From assembly GCA_004794785.1 (NCBI GenBank), contig SJOL01006395.1:158019-222018 (forward strand): a DNA stretch of 64,000 bases, read 5' to 3'. Below, one piece after another: positions 34,087-46,493 of this stretch (its first letter is position 1; the number at the start of each line of letters is the position of its first letter). The position numbers and the translations under genes were made by a program. This stretch comes from Opisthorchis felineus (lineage: Eukaryota; Platyhelminthes; Trematoda; Opisthorchiida; Opisthorchiidae). The notes under the pieces were generated by a model. The model worked only from the letters and a program-made list of their open reading frames with translations, did no database searches and had not been told where the DNA came from.

Positions 34087-35556
34087 ATACACGATTAATC
34101 TATGTAGCCTAGCATTGTGCACCAGCAACACGTAAAGCATAGGGATCCAGCAACATTCATATTGGTCCATTAAATGAAAATAAAAACGTATTTGTGTTTC
34201 GATGGGGCCGCCAAACACGGTACCAGGTGAACCTTGACACATACGTTAACCGTGGTAAACAGAACAGAGAAGAAAAGTGGAGTTTCGACGTTCTTTTTTT
34301 GTGCATATTGTTTGTATGTCTCTCTTGATTTCTTAAATTTTCCGTTCCTGGAACCAAAAGTTCGAACCTTCTCTCCACTGTCTTCAGTTCTGAATCATAT
34401 CTGTAGGCTTTCATAAAGGACGGTGAAAGGCTTCGTTCAGGTATCCAGTCAATTGAGTTTGCGATCATTTTTTCATCTTTATCGATCACATTTCGTTTTG
34501 TCCTCTGGTCACACCCAACACACTCAAATAAAAGGAAACGGTTGGCGTGGTACATGCTCAAAATGCACCCCAACCGTTGCAGTCGTTGCGGTGAAACGAT
34601 GGCTCATTAATCATTATGGATCACTATTCAGCATTCGTTTTTCTCGACTATATTGTGCGTCCAGTGTCACTGAAATGGTTTCTTTACTCCGATCACCGGT
34701 GCGTGTCGGCAAACAGAATGAACGTATGAACTTCTTTTACCCTCGTACTCTTTACAAAGTGACCCTCATCAAGCAACAGGTATTCTTAGCTCAGAATCTG
34801 CGGGGCCTACCTGTTGATAGCTGCTGCTTGGCTGCTTTGTATGACTTCAGCCATCGTCGAACCACAGGAGTCTTCTCAACGGATGTTGCAAATGTGTGCA
34901 TACCACGTACCGTAGCCGCACTTTCAGAACAGACACGGGTCAGCACTAGTCTATGAGCAGTCAGTATATCGAGGCCTTCCAAGTTGGATCCATATTGAGC
35001 CACTGAACACTATCTATTTTATCGTCTCCGCCTACATATCGACTAATCGCCCTCTCGATTCGACCAAAGGTGATTTCTGCAATCGGCTTGACGGCTCGCT
35101 GAGGTGAGGTCCTAGCAACTACATTACTATGTACACTGGAGGTCTGAACACGTGAGTTGGTCCGGTTACGTCATAAACTGCATGTTTAGGGCTCAGTGGC
35201 CTCAAAATGACAACAGCGACCGTCTGTTCACTTTGTGGACAAACGATCCTCTGTTTCCGGCGATTTCTAACGTCGGGGGTCATAAAGGGAATCTCGCGAC
35301 CTGGTCCATCCGGTTCTCAGAAATGAACAACGACTGATCACTTCGCTAGCAGCCGCCTGGGGAGATTCCTGTTCGGAATCCGATCACCCATTGGCGTTGG
35401 CAAACTCTATACGTTTCTGTGCGAAGAGGACAGGTTGACTTGCAGGTGATGAGAGGTGATACAACTGCTCGAATCCTTACGCGCCATTGTGCGCATGATT
35501 GGGCTGTTTCTTTGTCTCTACCCTTAATGTATCCCAGAGTCACCATTCAGGAAAAT
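34087..35556. other. Intronic stretch, nothing recognised
   Basis: It contains a 177-codon open frame (34423-34956), but the translation has no domain, membrane or low-complexity pattern that would support a gene, and lies inside PIP4P intron 2. Confidence 0.4.
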
Positions 35557-35719
35557 CGTCTGTAACAACTTTTCAGTGCCTAACTGCCATTCCGCCTGAA
35601 GGAAACACGAGGGCTGGAATACTGTCATGTTGTCCAAGTATAGGCAGGAGCAGTGGTTGGGTTCGAACCACGGACTATCCGGTCAGTAAGTTCGTGTCTT
35701 AACCACAGCTATCTCGTAA
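35557..35719 (-). mobile_element. tRNA-derived SINE, copy 3
   Basis: Minus strand; box B complement GGGTTCGAACC near 35659, body GAGGGCTGGAATACTGTCATG, head end ACCACAGCTATCTCG. Slightly shortened in the middle (about 15 bp lost next to GGCAGGAGCAGTGG). Confidence 0.88.
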
Positions 35720-36596
35720 CTCATCTCCGCCCTCTGCGTGGGTGTGCGAGGAGAGATCCTCGAATAAGTCGATTTACTGGTAAACCGTGTACATCATTGA
35801 CCCAGCGAAACCACTGTAGTATCCTGAGCTCATCATTCATGTGCGATTTATTTGAAGGCCGACCTAGAGCTGTCACCTTGACGTGGTGATCCGGCTTGAG
35901 TATTGAAATGATCCCGCGGGCTACATTGACTGGAACTTCGTTCCACAGGGTGCAACCATTCCAAGAAGGCCAAGGGGGACAACGAGACCCCGTACTACGA
36001 GTAATCGTGCTAAGAGGCGGTCTGGGGGTTAAGTCGTACTGTCCTCTGCTATAGGAGTGTGAAGGCAGTAAGGTGTTTCTCCCAGGTGACCAACATGTCC
36101 ATATTCATGGAAGCAGCGATGCTGTCTTCCCCCGAGGAAGGGCGAGTTAAAGAAGATAGGCCATAGAAACCGCACACTCCAATCGTCCAATGGTTGACCG
36201 TTACCACCGGTGCATTATTCAATACGGTTGGAATGCTTTTAAAATCAAAGAGTGTGGTGCTCCTCAAAAGGCACGTGAGATGCGCGGCGGTTCAGACTAT
36301 TGAGTCAGAGACTAGCGGCAGTGCCCCCGAACAAAACCCTACACCCTTCCACTGTCTTGTTGGTCAGACTTTTCAGTCAAAGGCTCAAGGTGGGGTATCT
36401 CAACTCAATTCCATTCTTCGGCCTCGGCGACCGGGAAGTATCATTTGCTCTTGCGGCTCTTCGCTCACCGGCCTTGTCCCACGGTCCCTCCCCACCCATC
36501 GTACAATGCAATGCAATCAACCCATCTGCCAATCCCCTAGCCACTGTTCCGTTTCTCAACCTTCGATTAGAAAAATAAACCAAAATAATCACTTAC

Positions 36597-37345
36597 TAAA
36601 AGATGTGGTCCACGTTGCAGCCTTTAATGTCCGTACTCTATGTCAAATTGGGCAACTGGCATCTCTTGCTGAAACCTTGTTTTCCCTCTCGATGTTTGTT
36701 GTGTCTCCGAAACACGCATACAAGACCCCACTTCGATCGTGCTCCTCAAGCCGCTTAGGACGAGCTCAGATGTTCCACACTTCACTCTTCGGGTATCTGG
36801 TGATCCGGACGCAATGGCTCGTGGTATCTACGGTGTGGGAGTCGCACTCAGCCCCAAGGCTGAAAGCGCCTTACTGGACTGGATCCCAGTGAACAGTCGC
36901 CTGTGCGCTGTGCAGTTGTTTGGCTCAATTAAGATTAAGGCAGTTCGATGCGGTAAACGGTGTTTATTTGTCGTATCAGCATATGCCCAACAGACTGTAG
37001 TTCTGAGACTGAGAAGGCCGAGTTTTATCAAGATCCGTCACGACTGCTTTCGTCGGCAAGGACGGATATAGTAATCTTGGCGGGCGATATGAATGCCTAA
37101 TTTGCACGCCTAGGTCCTGAAGAAGCACAGTTAGGTGGCAGGTTTGGAGTCGATGCTGAGCGTATGGATAATGAAGAGCGGCTTCTTCAGTTCTGTGCAG
37201 ATAATCGCTGTTCCTGGCCAGTACGAACTTCCAAAACAAACGCTCACACCGAGTTACTTGGAGGCCACCTACCACAAGACAGTCATGGGCTCAATTGGAC
37301 CATGTGGCTATCAGTTATCGATGGAGATCCTCAGTTAAGGACTGT
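36597..37345 (+). pseudogene. RTE endonuclease domain
   Basis: Recognised from AAFNVRTLCQIGQ at the N-terminus, an SETR-like remnant (shifted), GIYGVGVALSP, SRLCAVQL, and ILAGDMNA with a stop right after it (TAA in GCCTAATTTGC at 37096-37105). These are the order and spacing of the EEP-type endonuclease of non-LTR retrotransposons, which nicks the target DNA. At least three frames are used, so it is dead. Confidence 0.8.
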
Positions 37346-37529
37346 CGTTCCTTCTGGGGTACGCAACTTGACTCGGATCACGCCATCGTGCGGGCCCGGT
37401 TGGCACTTCGCCTTTCGCCAGCATTACGCTTGCCAAAGGAGAGCAGCTCCGCTCATCCACTTCGACAAGATTCAGTAGGTGACGAGTATCGAGCTGATCT
37501 GGCTAGAAAGCTACTGGAAACGCATGGAT

Positions 37530-38650
37530 AGAGGCGAGTTAATGAAGCAATGCTCTCGGCTGTCAAGACTGTTTGTCCAGGCCATCTGACTCGACTCAAT
37601 GAACACTGGATATCGTCGAGATCAGCAGATCTTATTTCTGCCAGAAAGGCCATACCAGCAACTAGCGACCATGATGGCGTACGCAGATCCCTCAAACACC
37701 AGATAATCAGGAGCTTGAAGAATGACAGGGAACGCTGGTGGATTTCGAAGGATCAGGAGATGGAGAAAGCTTTTGCTGCAGGCAACAGCCGCGCCCTGTT
37801 CCAACTGATTCGATCAACCGGTCAAAAGAAGGCCGGTGTCAGTGAAACAATATGCGAAGAAGACGGAACGGCAATTCACTCCCTCATTCGTCGTCTTGAG
37901 CGGTGGGCTGAGCACTCCAAGGAACAGTTCAGCTGGTCTCCTTCAACACAACCGCTAGAAGAACCAAGCGGGCCCGAATGGAACACCCACACCAACCCGC
38001 CATCAGCAACCGAAATCCAGCGTGAGATTTTAATCCTGAAGCGCAAAAGGACACCTGGCCTGGATGGACTGCAACCCGCGCTCTTCAAAGAAGGTGGCGT
38101 CGTCCTGGTGAACAGTCTGACGACCGTACTGCAAAAGATTTTGAACGAAAACAATACCAGCCGAATGGAGCTCCTCGACCGTCATCCCAGTTTTCAAAAA
38201 GGGAGTAAGAACGTCATGCGAAAACCATCGTGGTATCAGCCTGATATCCGTCGCATCTAAGGTGCTCTCTGGCATTATTTTGCGCAGGTTGATGGATTAT
38301 CGGGAGAGACAGATTCGTGAGAAACAAAATGGATTTCGCCCTGGTCGAGGATGCATCGACCATATCTTCACCTTGAGACAAATTCTTGAACAGCGCCACT
38401 CCTTCAGACGGCCCATGTTGGTCGTTTTTGTTGATTTGAAAGCTGCTTTTGATTCTGTCGATCGTCAGAAACTTTAGCAGTGTCTGGCTATCAAAGGTGT
38501 CCCTTCCAAATTTCCATCCCTTATGAGGACACTGTATGCGAACTCCTGTGGGTGCGTACGAGTATACGGGGAGCTCCCACCTGAGTTCACCACGTCCAGT
38601 GGGGCAAGACAAGGCTGTCCTCTTTCCCCTTTCCTCTTCAACTCTCCCGC
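37530..38650 (+). pseudogene. RTE reverse transcriptase, N-terminal part
   Basis: An open 236-codon piece (37550-38260) holds the pre-RT region with RRLERWAEHSKEQFSW and the RT entry KRKRTPGLDGLQPALFKEGG. A second frame (38262-38477) gives QNGFRPGRGCIDHIFTLRQI and VVFVDLKAAFDSVDRQKL, then a TAG. The third stretch has EFTTSSGARQGCPLSPFLFN. The first catalytic Asp (VDLKAAFDSVD) is present; the second catalytic box is lost in the deletion. Confidence 0.85.
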
Positions 38651-39104
38651 GATAGATGAATTACGCTTCATAGGTTACGCTGGTTAGGACATGTACTCCG
38701 CATGCCAGAAGACCGTCTGCATCGCAGAGCTCTCTTCGCCCAGTCCTGTGCTGGGTGGAAGCGGCCAGAAGGTGGACATTGTATGACGTGGCAATGAAGT
38801 ATGGAATTACCAACCAGTAAACTTAGTCGGGTCGATAACTGCTGCCTCCCCAGATGGGGACCCCGGGACTCAACTCACTAATGGCTAATGACACTGGCAG
38901 AAATGGCCCGATCGCGCAGTCAGTGGTGCTCGTGCATCAAAGCTATCGCCTTCAATACATAGCTACCCAATTTCCGAACAAACTGAACATGTCATCGCTT
39001 CCAAGGCTTGACTGTATGCCCCACACTCTCCCGTTTTCGGGTGATCAGAACTGGAGCAGCTGGAACCAAGATGCCTACGGCATACGGTTTATAGCTGATA
39101 AATT

Positions 39105-39440
39105 GATCTGATTGAGCCCCTTGTCAGCGAAATCATCAGGGATCAGAATGGCTCTCTGATATCCAGCAAAGAAGAACGTTTGGGCCGCTGGGGCGAGATG
39201 GCTCAGTGGTTAGAGCGCGAATTTACTGACGGGAAAGTCCGTGGTTAGAACCCGATCTCTGCCTCTCGACTTCCGCTGTCTAGGCTTGGGCAACCTGGCA
39301 GTATCCCAGCCCTCGTGCTTCCTTCGGGTGGCGTGGCAGTTAGGCACCTAAAGGGTGTTACAGCTGAACGCTGGGTGCAGTACTTCGAACAGCAATTCAG
39401 TTGGCCACCTGCTACCTCCTGCAGCTACCTCCGCTAGCTG
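39105..39440 (+). mobile_element. RTE ORF2 fragment interrupted by a SINE
   Basis: Before the SINE the frame reads IEPLVSEIIRDQNGSLISSK and ERLGRW; after it, [15 protein letters not shown]. Both match the pre-RT region of the 35.9-kb element (RRLERWAEHSKEQFSW). The two halves are in one frame once the SINE and one target-site copy are left out. Confidence 0.85.
39193..39369 (+). mobile_element. tRNA-derived SINE, copy 4, with target-site duplication
   Basis: Plus-strand SINE, 177 bp, flanked by GCTGGG at 39187-39192 and 39370-39375. The head GCGAGATGGCTCAGTGG is a classical box A. Box B is changed to GGTTAGAACCC. There is no A/T tail. Confidence 0.92.
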
Positions 39441-40064
39441 CAATATCTACAGTTGACTTGGCCGCCACGTCCACACACACACTTCGAAATCTTCCTTTAA
39501 ACCCTGGGGCTAAGTTCGAGGTAGGCGGAGTCCCCTACCGAAATCGCTTTATCAGTCGCACTTAGGTGCTGCTGCGGCCAAGAAGCCTATCTAGCACGCG
39601 ATTGGCTAGAAGATTGGGCTACTCGCCTGTCCACACCAAGGCGGGCTCTGATTTCCCGGTGTGGACCCAATAGCCAGTCATACTTCACTTTCAGCCGGTT
39701 GCCGGTGGCGTGTCCAGAATGTGTCGGAATTTCCATAGCCTTGTCGCCCCGTACACTTCAAGTACGAAGTGCTGCACATCTGCTTTTGACCTGGTTTAAT
39801 ATACTTTGTGCACCTTTGGTGGTTCTTTTGTCGAAAACGCTAGCTTGGAAGGTTCAGACCGAGAACTGAGCTGAAGCGTTACCGTTATTATAATAGCAGA
39901 CTTCTCTTGCACGTCGCTGGAATCGCTTGCTGTTGATGTGTGCCGTCTCTGTCAAACAAGGATTCAATACCCAAGGACGGATGTTAAATTGATTTTGCCG
40001 TCGGTTTACACTTGCTTCCGGCTGAGCACCCTTAGTGATCTTCAGTTTTTTTAACCATCGATAT

Positions 40065-40258
40065 CAGAAGTATAGCTAGAATCGGTTGGAGCCAGTGAAT
40101 TCGCAATGAGGTGGTCAGGAGACGAGTTTTTGGTACAACAGAGGGTACTTCCCTCAAAAAGTGCATCATCATTACAAGCTAATGTGGCTGCGCCGTGTGT
40201 TACGCATTCCGAGCTACCGTCTACCGAGGCGATTGTTGTTTTCCGTACCTAATTCTCT
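40065..40258 (+). mobile_element. RTE ORF2 C-terminal fragment
   Basis: Aligns with 52525-52720: GGTTGGAGCCAGTGAATTCG, then AGGTGGTCAGGAGACGAG, CATTACAAGCTAATGTGGCT and CCGAGCTACCGTCTACC. It encodes remnants of the HYKLMWLRRVLRIPSYRLPR block. Confidence 0.75.
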
Positions 40259-40261
40259 CCA

Positions 40262-40460
40262 CACAGCCTCAAGGTAAGAGGTGAAGTGACCCAGCAAATT
40301 GCCGACTTCAGCTACCTTGGTTCCACTGTCCTACCCAACGAACGGGCTACTGAAGAAATTCAACGGCATGTCGGCAGTGCCCGGGCGTATCAAAAGATAT
40401 CATCATCATCGACAGCATGACATCAGTGTTCAACACCGATGCTTCGCTGCCGCAAAGTAT
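40262..40460. mobile_element. RTE fragments in opposite orientation
   Basis: 40262-40393 (+) encodes LKVRGEVTQQIADFSYLGST and V.PNERATEEIQRHVGSARA, the RT thumb. 40396-40460 is the reverse complement of an RTE 3' end (ATCATCATCATCGACAGCATG, GTTCAACACCGATGCTTCGC). The order is scrambled relative to an intact element. Confidence 0.7.
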
Positions 40461-42997
40461 ATCCGAGAGCTAAAGGCTTCTGACCACTTGCGTCTCTGAC
40501 GTATAGGAGAGTTCATTGCCTAGAGGTGCCCAATGATGGGACCCGAAAACGCTGCCATGATCTACCATGCCTGCCACAATTCGTTCAACGTTGGCGTCTT
40601 CAGTGGTTTGGGCATCTGCTATGCGTGAATGATACTGGAGTCATCAAATGAACCTCAGTCCCTACGCCATGTCGAGCATGGCGTTGTTGGAGACCACTGA
40701 AAACCTGGCTCAGGACAACCAAGAGCAACTCGTCCTCCTCTTGAACCACGGAGTCCCTCAGCGGAGCCAACACTGGATCGCGATTTGTCCACATCTGGTG
40801 AGTGGTCGCTGTGCCTCCTTAGTAAGTATCCGGGATATTTCTTAAGCTAACAAATCCCGCATCAGATGATAGTCGACTGAAAGCGAAGTAAAGTAAGTTT
40901 TTGGGTGACTCATCAGCGTTCGTTGTCAATCCAGGTTTTGGGGCCGACCACTTTTAACCCATCATCCCTAGTAGGGGGTTCAGCATTTCTGCTTCCATAA
41001 GTATGCATATGCAGGTTTTCTGGAGGAAACACTTTGTCGCCTCGACACACTTGTTGCACATGACAGCTGCCTGGTAACGCTATCAGTCATAATGTTAGGG
41101 TTGGTTGTTCTTTGTATGTTTGCTCTAATTTTACCTTCTTGGCACGGTTGCACCCTGTGGAACGATGTTTCGGCCAGTATGGCTCACGAGAATATTGCAA
41201 CACTCAAGCCCGATCACTCTGCCAAGGTCAGAATATGTGGATATCCAGTAAACCAATTCAGCTAAAGGATTTCCGGCGGATAATTCCGCCTGATTTTAGT
41301 CAAAATGCCGTTCGTCAGGCTATTGTTGATAAAGTATTTAAAATGCTCGAGGCCATGTTTCACAGTCATAAATTAGGACCACCCTCACGATCGTTTTGTA
41401 AACGCGGTCTTCCGATCTTACTGAAATTCGTTTGACCAAACGTGGAACAAGCTAGTGAATATTACCCTTGACAATGCATGCATTCGGTCACAATCCAGTT
41501 ACCATGGGAACCTGTTAACCTACCAACACATTCTATGGGTCCCGCAAGGAGCCTCATTCTGAAGTTTCAAAAGCGTACGAGCTGGTTCAAATTCCTTGGA
41601 TGCAGCCTTCCTATTGGTGGTGAGTTTGTCAGGAACACCATGATTGTGAAGACAAGAATGACATTTGCTACTCTTAGATATTTGTGACGACAGACTATCC
41701 ACCTACGCTTGAAGAGGTGAATATAGAAAGAGTGAATCCACTGGTGGGGCTTACTGATGAGCGATAAAATTTGGACTATTAACCGGTTGCATCGAACACG
41801 TCTACGGTTCTGGTGACTAAAGTAACAGACAAATCAATTACTCACTGGGAACTCATCATGTACAAGGCTATTTACATACCAAATGGCTTGATGGTGCACT
41901 CTGTCTTTACAGTCGCCCCACGCTTCAGCTTGCCCCGAGTGGCAGTACTTATATGGACCACTTGTAACGAACAGTGCAGTGGAGGATCTCTGATATGGGG
42001 TTTACCTGTTGATGCGTCATCAACTTAATGTGCTAATGAAGCAGTTCTTTACGAGCTATGACGTTCTGAATGGTTACGCGATATACGTTCAGAGAACAGG
42101 ACTCTGGAATGTGAAAGCTTTGAATATTTGCCTTTTCGGCGACCGTCAAACGCTTTTTTATTCTATGGTCATCCGCTTGGTAGAAATCAAGGCAATGTGA
42201 ACCCAAAAATTTTCGACAGATTAAGCAGATTTTATTTGGCTCACTTACTGTCCTGATTCGACTGATCAGTCAAACTACCCTGTTTACTGACGCAGTCACT
42301 ATCCTTGTCGCCGCAATCTTGTTGACCTTTGATCATGCGAATGACCTTTGTTAGAGTATTGCCGACTAAATTTGTACCGTAGCCATTAATTGTCCGTGTG
42401 TTGCGACCGCGTTAATCGCAGCGAAATTCATCCAGGTCCCTAACGAAGCAAGTCTGTTTTGTAAACTGGGTGCTGATCGTCTCCTACCCGCAACCCGTGT
42501 GCCATAAGTCGTGGTGCAATTAAACGGGAGAACACTTACCAAACCAGGTAGTCATTGTGACATCCGAGGTTCAGGCGGCGCTCAGTGGTACGGTAACCTG
42601 ATTCAGCCTGAGCGCATGAAACTGCGCAAATCCTCGACTGATAGTAATAATACTAATAGTGTAACAATAGTAGTGGTAATAATACCAGACCCAGTATGAC
42701 GGACATTTTGTGCCTGATGTGCGAGTCTTGACTGTGCTAGCGCTTACCGCGCCTTGAAGAGCATTCAGCATTGTTTATCCTTTCTTCGGCTGTTGATCTT
42801 TACACGCGTGTTTCCATACCAAAATTCTTACATACGTTGGGATTCATCTTATCTGACTGGAACTGTTGGTGGCATGACTTCGAAAGAGACGTTTCTCTCT
42901 TTTACCTCATATTCTCCTGTTACCCTTTCACATTCATCGCTTGCATTTACTTTTTATGTCTGTGAACATGCTGTTCAAAAATAAACGATAAACTTCA
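40461..42997. other. Intronic stretch, nothing recognised
   Basis: No exon with conserved residues. The 107-codon frame at 41112-41435 lacks any domain I know. A degenerate TAATAATAC run lies near 42645-42690. Confidence 0.4.
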
Positions 42998-43196
42998 TAA
43001 TAAATAATAATAAAAACAATCGTTCAGCCGTAGTATCACTTCGATGCATAGCTTCCATGCCACCTGAAGGAAACACGAAAGATGAGTTAGTAACAAGTTG
43101 TTCAAGCCTAGGCACGAACAGTCAAGGTGCCGGGGTTGGTTTCGAACCACCGACCTTATGGTCAGCAAGTTCGCGCCCCAAACACTGAGTTATCTC
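42998..43196 (-). mobile_element. tRNA-derived SINE, copy 5 (with tail)
   Basis: Minus strand; the tail complement is AATAATAATAAAAACAAT, then CGTTCAGCCGTAG, the body, box B complement (TTGGTTTCGAACCACC, mutated) near 43138, and the head end. More diverged than copies 1 and 4. Confidence 0.88.
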
Positions 43197-46100
43197 TATC
43201 TATCTAGTAATCTCTCGACTGATTAAATGGCTAAACTCTCTGGCACAAGCCCCATTAATCTCTCGCAGCTGTGTTCACCTAAGCATGTGCGACCCATGCA
43301 CGATCGTCCGACCTGCCGATCTAGGAGCTTGATAACACCCGGCCATATACTCAGTGTACCTCCTTTCTCCCGGTCAAACCTTCCCCTTGCTTGAACCCAC
43401 TGTTTTCTGCGTCCATCTCGTGTATTCGATATTCTCCCACAATCCCTCACTAACTTTTGCCCCTTAACATGTCGAGTCAGTTTTGACGAACTTTTCCAGC
43501 GCGCTTTTCGATCACTTGTGTTACCACGTGCTGTGAGCGCACGTTGGTCGGTAATTCACATCGGGTTGCCCTTCTTGCCGGGCTTTCTTTCGACTTGCAC
43601 CAGTTCGCGTTACAGTTCGACGGAAATCCCCATAATTTGAGGTGTGTCCTTTTCATATACACATTTTGTACATGTAGTACCGCATCTTGTTGATAAATCT
43701 CAAGACTGCGTAATTCTTGGCTTGTGATTTCGCGCGTCACTCAATTGGGCTTTCCGCAATACGTCACATACTCTACACCCAGGGAGAATGGCGCTTGTGT
43801 GTACGTGCTGATTCCGTCACACAGGCAACAAAAACTTACGCACTATGTCTAGGTAGTCGTATCTTGGGTTCGTTTAATGGTTGTGCATCATGTGGTAGCT
43901 TATCTGTTCACCGTGCTTGGTAGTTGGTTTGCAAACATTTCGTTACCATACGATTGTGTATTTCCATTTCTGCCTACGCTGTGGATTCTAGAGGCTGTGT
44001 AATAGGTCCAATCTGATTGGTTGTTTGAGGGCTGACTTGCACATGGTTTGATTCGTCCGCTCGGAACTTCTTTTATGTTGTGGTCTGATCCTCTTCTAAT
44101 TGGTTGGTACGTCGACTAACTTGGTTTTATCTGTTTATTTCGATTTGCTGTCGATCCTCCTTCCTGTCATTTGATTGGTCCATCCACCGTTCCTGTCGTT
44201 GTGGCCATTTTACCGGTTTTTAACTAGTGCATTGTGCATTTTTCTGTTCTTCGCAACTTCTTTTTGTTGTCCTGTTTTGCGTCCTGGTCCATTGGTTCGT
44301 TTTATGCTTGTTTGTACATTTCAGTGGGCTGGCCCGTTTTGTACTTCCTTAGTACCTTTAATTTCTCTAGTTTATTGTACAGCTTTAGGCTTAAGGGTTC
44401 CTTGAGTTATTCCCAATGTGTTTGTTGTTAGTGCCGTGCCTCCATGAATTCACGTCCCTTCTTTGTTGTTGCTTGGGCCAGTATGTGGACTTTGTCCTAG
44501 TTGCGTTCGTATCCTTCCTGATTTTCGTATGCAATAGTGAGTGAGAGTGATTATGCCTCGATCGCAAATCAGTGTCTGTGCAGTCTGATGGATGGGTTTC
44601 TTCCTGTTCGTTCAACGTATTGTTTGTCACAATCCTTGCACATAATTGTGTACAAAACGCTGGTCTTCATTGCCTCCATTTCCATGTGCTCATAGACTTA
44701 TGGACCACCATTATGTTCCGCTGTTGTAACACATGCGGCCATTTTGGAAATGTTCTTGATGTATGCGAGTGTAATTCGTTTCCTTTCTACGTGCATTGTT
44801 GAGTTGGTCGAGTTACATTTCCACAGGATTATCAAAATAAAGTCTCAGGTGACCATTTCTTCTGGACACCTTTTATAAAAGTTTGGATTCCGTGTTGATG
44901 CAGCATACTTCAGTATGGCTTCGTTTGTGACAGCTTGGTTGATTCCAGTGGTAGGTCTGGATTTGGTTTGTGTGGATCGATTTCCGCAGGATGGACGTTT
45001 GTTCAAGATGATCTCGCATCAAGGCCATGTGTTTCCGGCTTCCCTTCGGGTTTTGTAGCTGAACTGTGGCTAATTTTCTTCTGACTGGCTCAACAAGCTT
45101 GGATAGGTAGCAGCTTAATTTTGGTGCGGCGTTTCACCAAATCGGATTGGATATCCTTTTTCCTTTTCAATCAATTCACTGACCTGCGTGTGTTCGTCTG
45201 TTTGAGAACGTGTGCGTAACTTTCCTTAATTTTGATATTGTGTGTATGTAGGTTGAGAATATCTGAATCCAGCTCATGCTGTTGTCCAAGTTCGCAGAGT
45301 GCATGTTTAATGGAGACCAGTTTGAAAACATAACCTGGTGATGGAAATTGATGCGCTCGACTTGTTTGTCCATTTGGATCGTGGATTGACGACATTGGCC
45401 ACAAAAACGCCTGAGGTTATTTGATATCGTTTGCTGAATAGCGATTCATTCCCTTGTAATGTCATGGTTCACCTACGAGCAAGATACTGTCCTATGTGGC
45501 AAACCGAATTAAGAGGTTTACTTGGGAGTGGTCACTTGTTGAATTTGGCTGGAGCTCCTAATCAGCAGGGCAGTGGGACGATTTGCAATCCATTGGGGTC
45601 GGTGACGAGAAGATCCATTCGCATGGGATTACCCCACGAACACATACACCGGTGAATGCCAAGCAGGTCAGTCAAGACTGACGTCTAGCGGCGAGCAGAC
45701 ATAATCGATATCGTCTCCGGCGGAGAAGTTAGTGACGATTACAGGGAAATCCTTCGATGGCTGGGGTCTTTGGAAAGTCTGATGTGTAAGGCCTTCGTCC
45801 AGATCTTACGTCCCGGTAGCTCGTTGGGTCTTTTAGGCCAATTGAACCGGCCTTGGCACGATACCGTCATTGAGCATTTGTGGCTTTTAAGATATCAGCC
45901 GACCAAGTCAGTGTCCAATGCGCCTGAAGGTACCACTACGGGACCGCTTTTCTAGCAAAATCGTGAGGCCGGTCCTCCATTACGACCTGGGGACGAACAC
46001 AATAATGTGCACCGTTACTTTGTCCCGCACAATCTTGTACTCGGGTGGTGGCTATGGCTTTTCCGGTTAATCCGAACTTGGGTCACCGACGCAAAAAACG

Positions 46101-46375
46101 GTATCGTACAGGGATTTACGACGAGGAGGAACTATGTCTTCCCTTCTGCAAAGGTTTTTAGATATGTATTTGAATACCCTAGTTTTGTTGATGTGTCTAA
46201 GCTAAATCTACTTGCTCCACTTGAGAAGAGACAAGTATAATTAACAGTATGTCTGTTTGAAACTTTCCAGATGGCTGTTTTTATGTCGAAGAAATTATCT
46301 TCACAACGCTAGTTCGTCTAATTCCGCTTGTATTCGATGAAAACCGGATGGCTATGCATTGACAGGGGGACAGAA
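43197..46375. other. Intronic stretch, nothing recognised
   Basis: About 43.9-45.1 kb is T- and G-rich on the plus strand with many TTGGTTG/TGATTGG words. No exon, RNA gene or repeat partner was identified. Confidence 0.4.
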
Positions 46376-46493
46376 CCGTTCAGCTGTAATACCCTTCCGG
46401 TACCTAGCTCCCATGCTACCCGAAGGAAGCACCAGGGCTGAGATACTGCCAGGTTGCCCAAGCCTAGACTGGGGAAGTCGAGATGCAGAGGGC
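46376..46493 (-). mobile_element. tRNA-derived SINE, copy 6, head missing
   Basis: Minus strand; CCGTTCAGCTGTAATACCCT through AGCCTAGACTGGGGAAGTCGAGATGCAGAG. It stops before box B, so the tRNA-like half is absent (5' truncated). Confidence 0.85.

Larger units (their letters stand above)
35862..39010 (+). mobile_element. RTE-like LINE, nearly complete but internally deleted
   Basis: The longest LINE of the window. It has a 5' leader with GCTGTCACCTTGACGTGGTG, an apurinic-type endonuclease domain, a linker, RT fingers and palm, then a jump to the ORF2 C-terminus and the 3' UTR shared with 31.7 and 51.4 kb. The part of RT that would hold the (F/Y)ADD box and the thumb is missing: near 38645 the frame goes from PLSPFLFN straight to the DEL...GHVLRMPEDRL block. 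Frameshifts split the rest. Confidence 0.88.

Noticed and set aside
34423..34956. 177-codon open frame, one of the longest outside transposons
   Set aside because: The translation has no domain, repeat or membrane pattern, no plausible splice context, and lies in a repeat-littered intron.
41112..41435. 107-codon frame as a PIP4P exon in intron 2
   Set aside because: Exon 2 and exon 3 already join in phase and match the family with no missing segment; the frame has no TMEM55 similarity.
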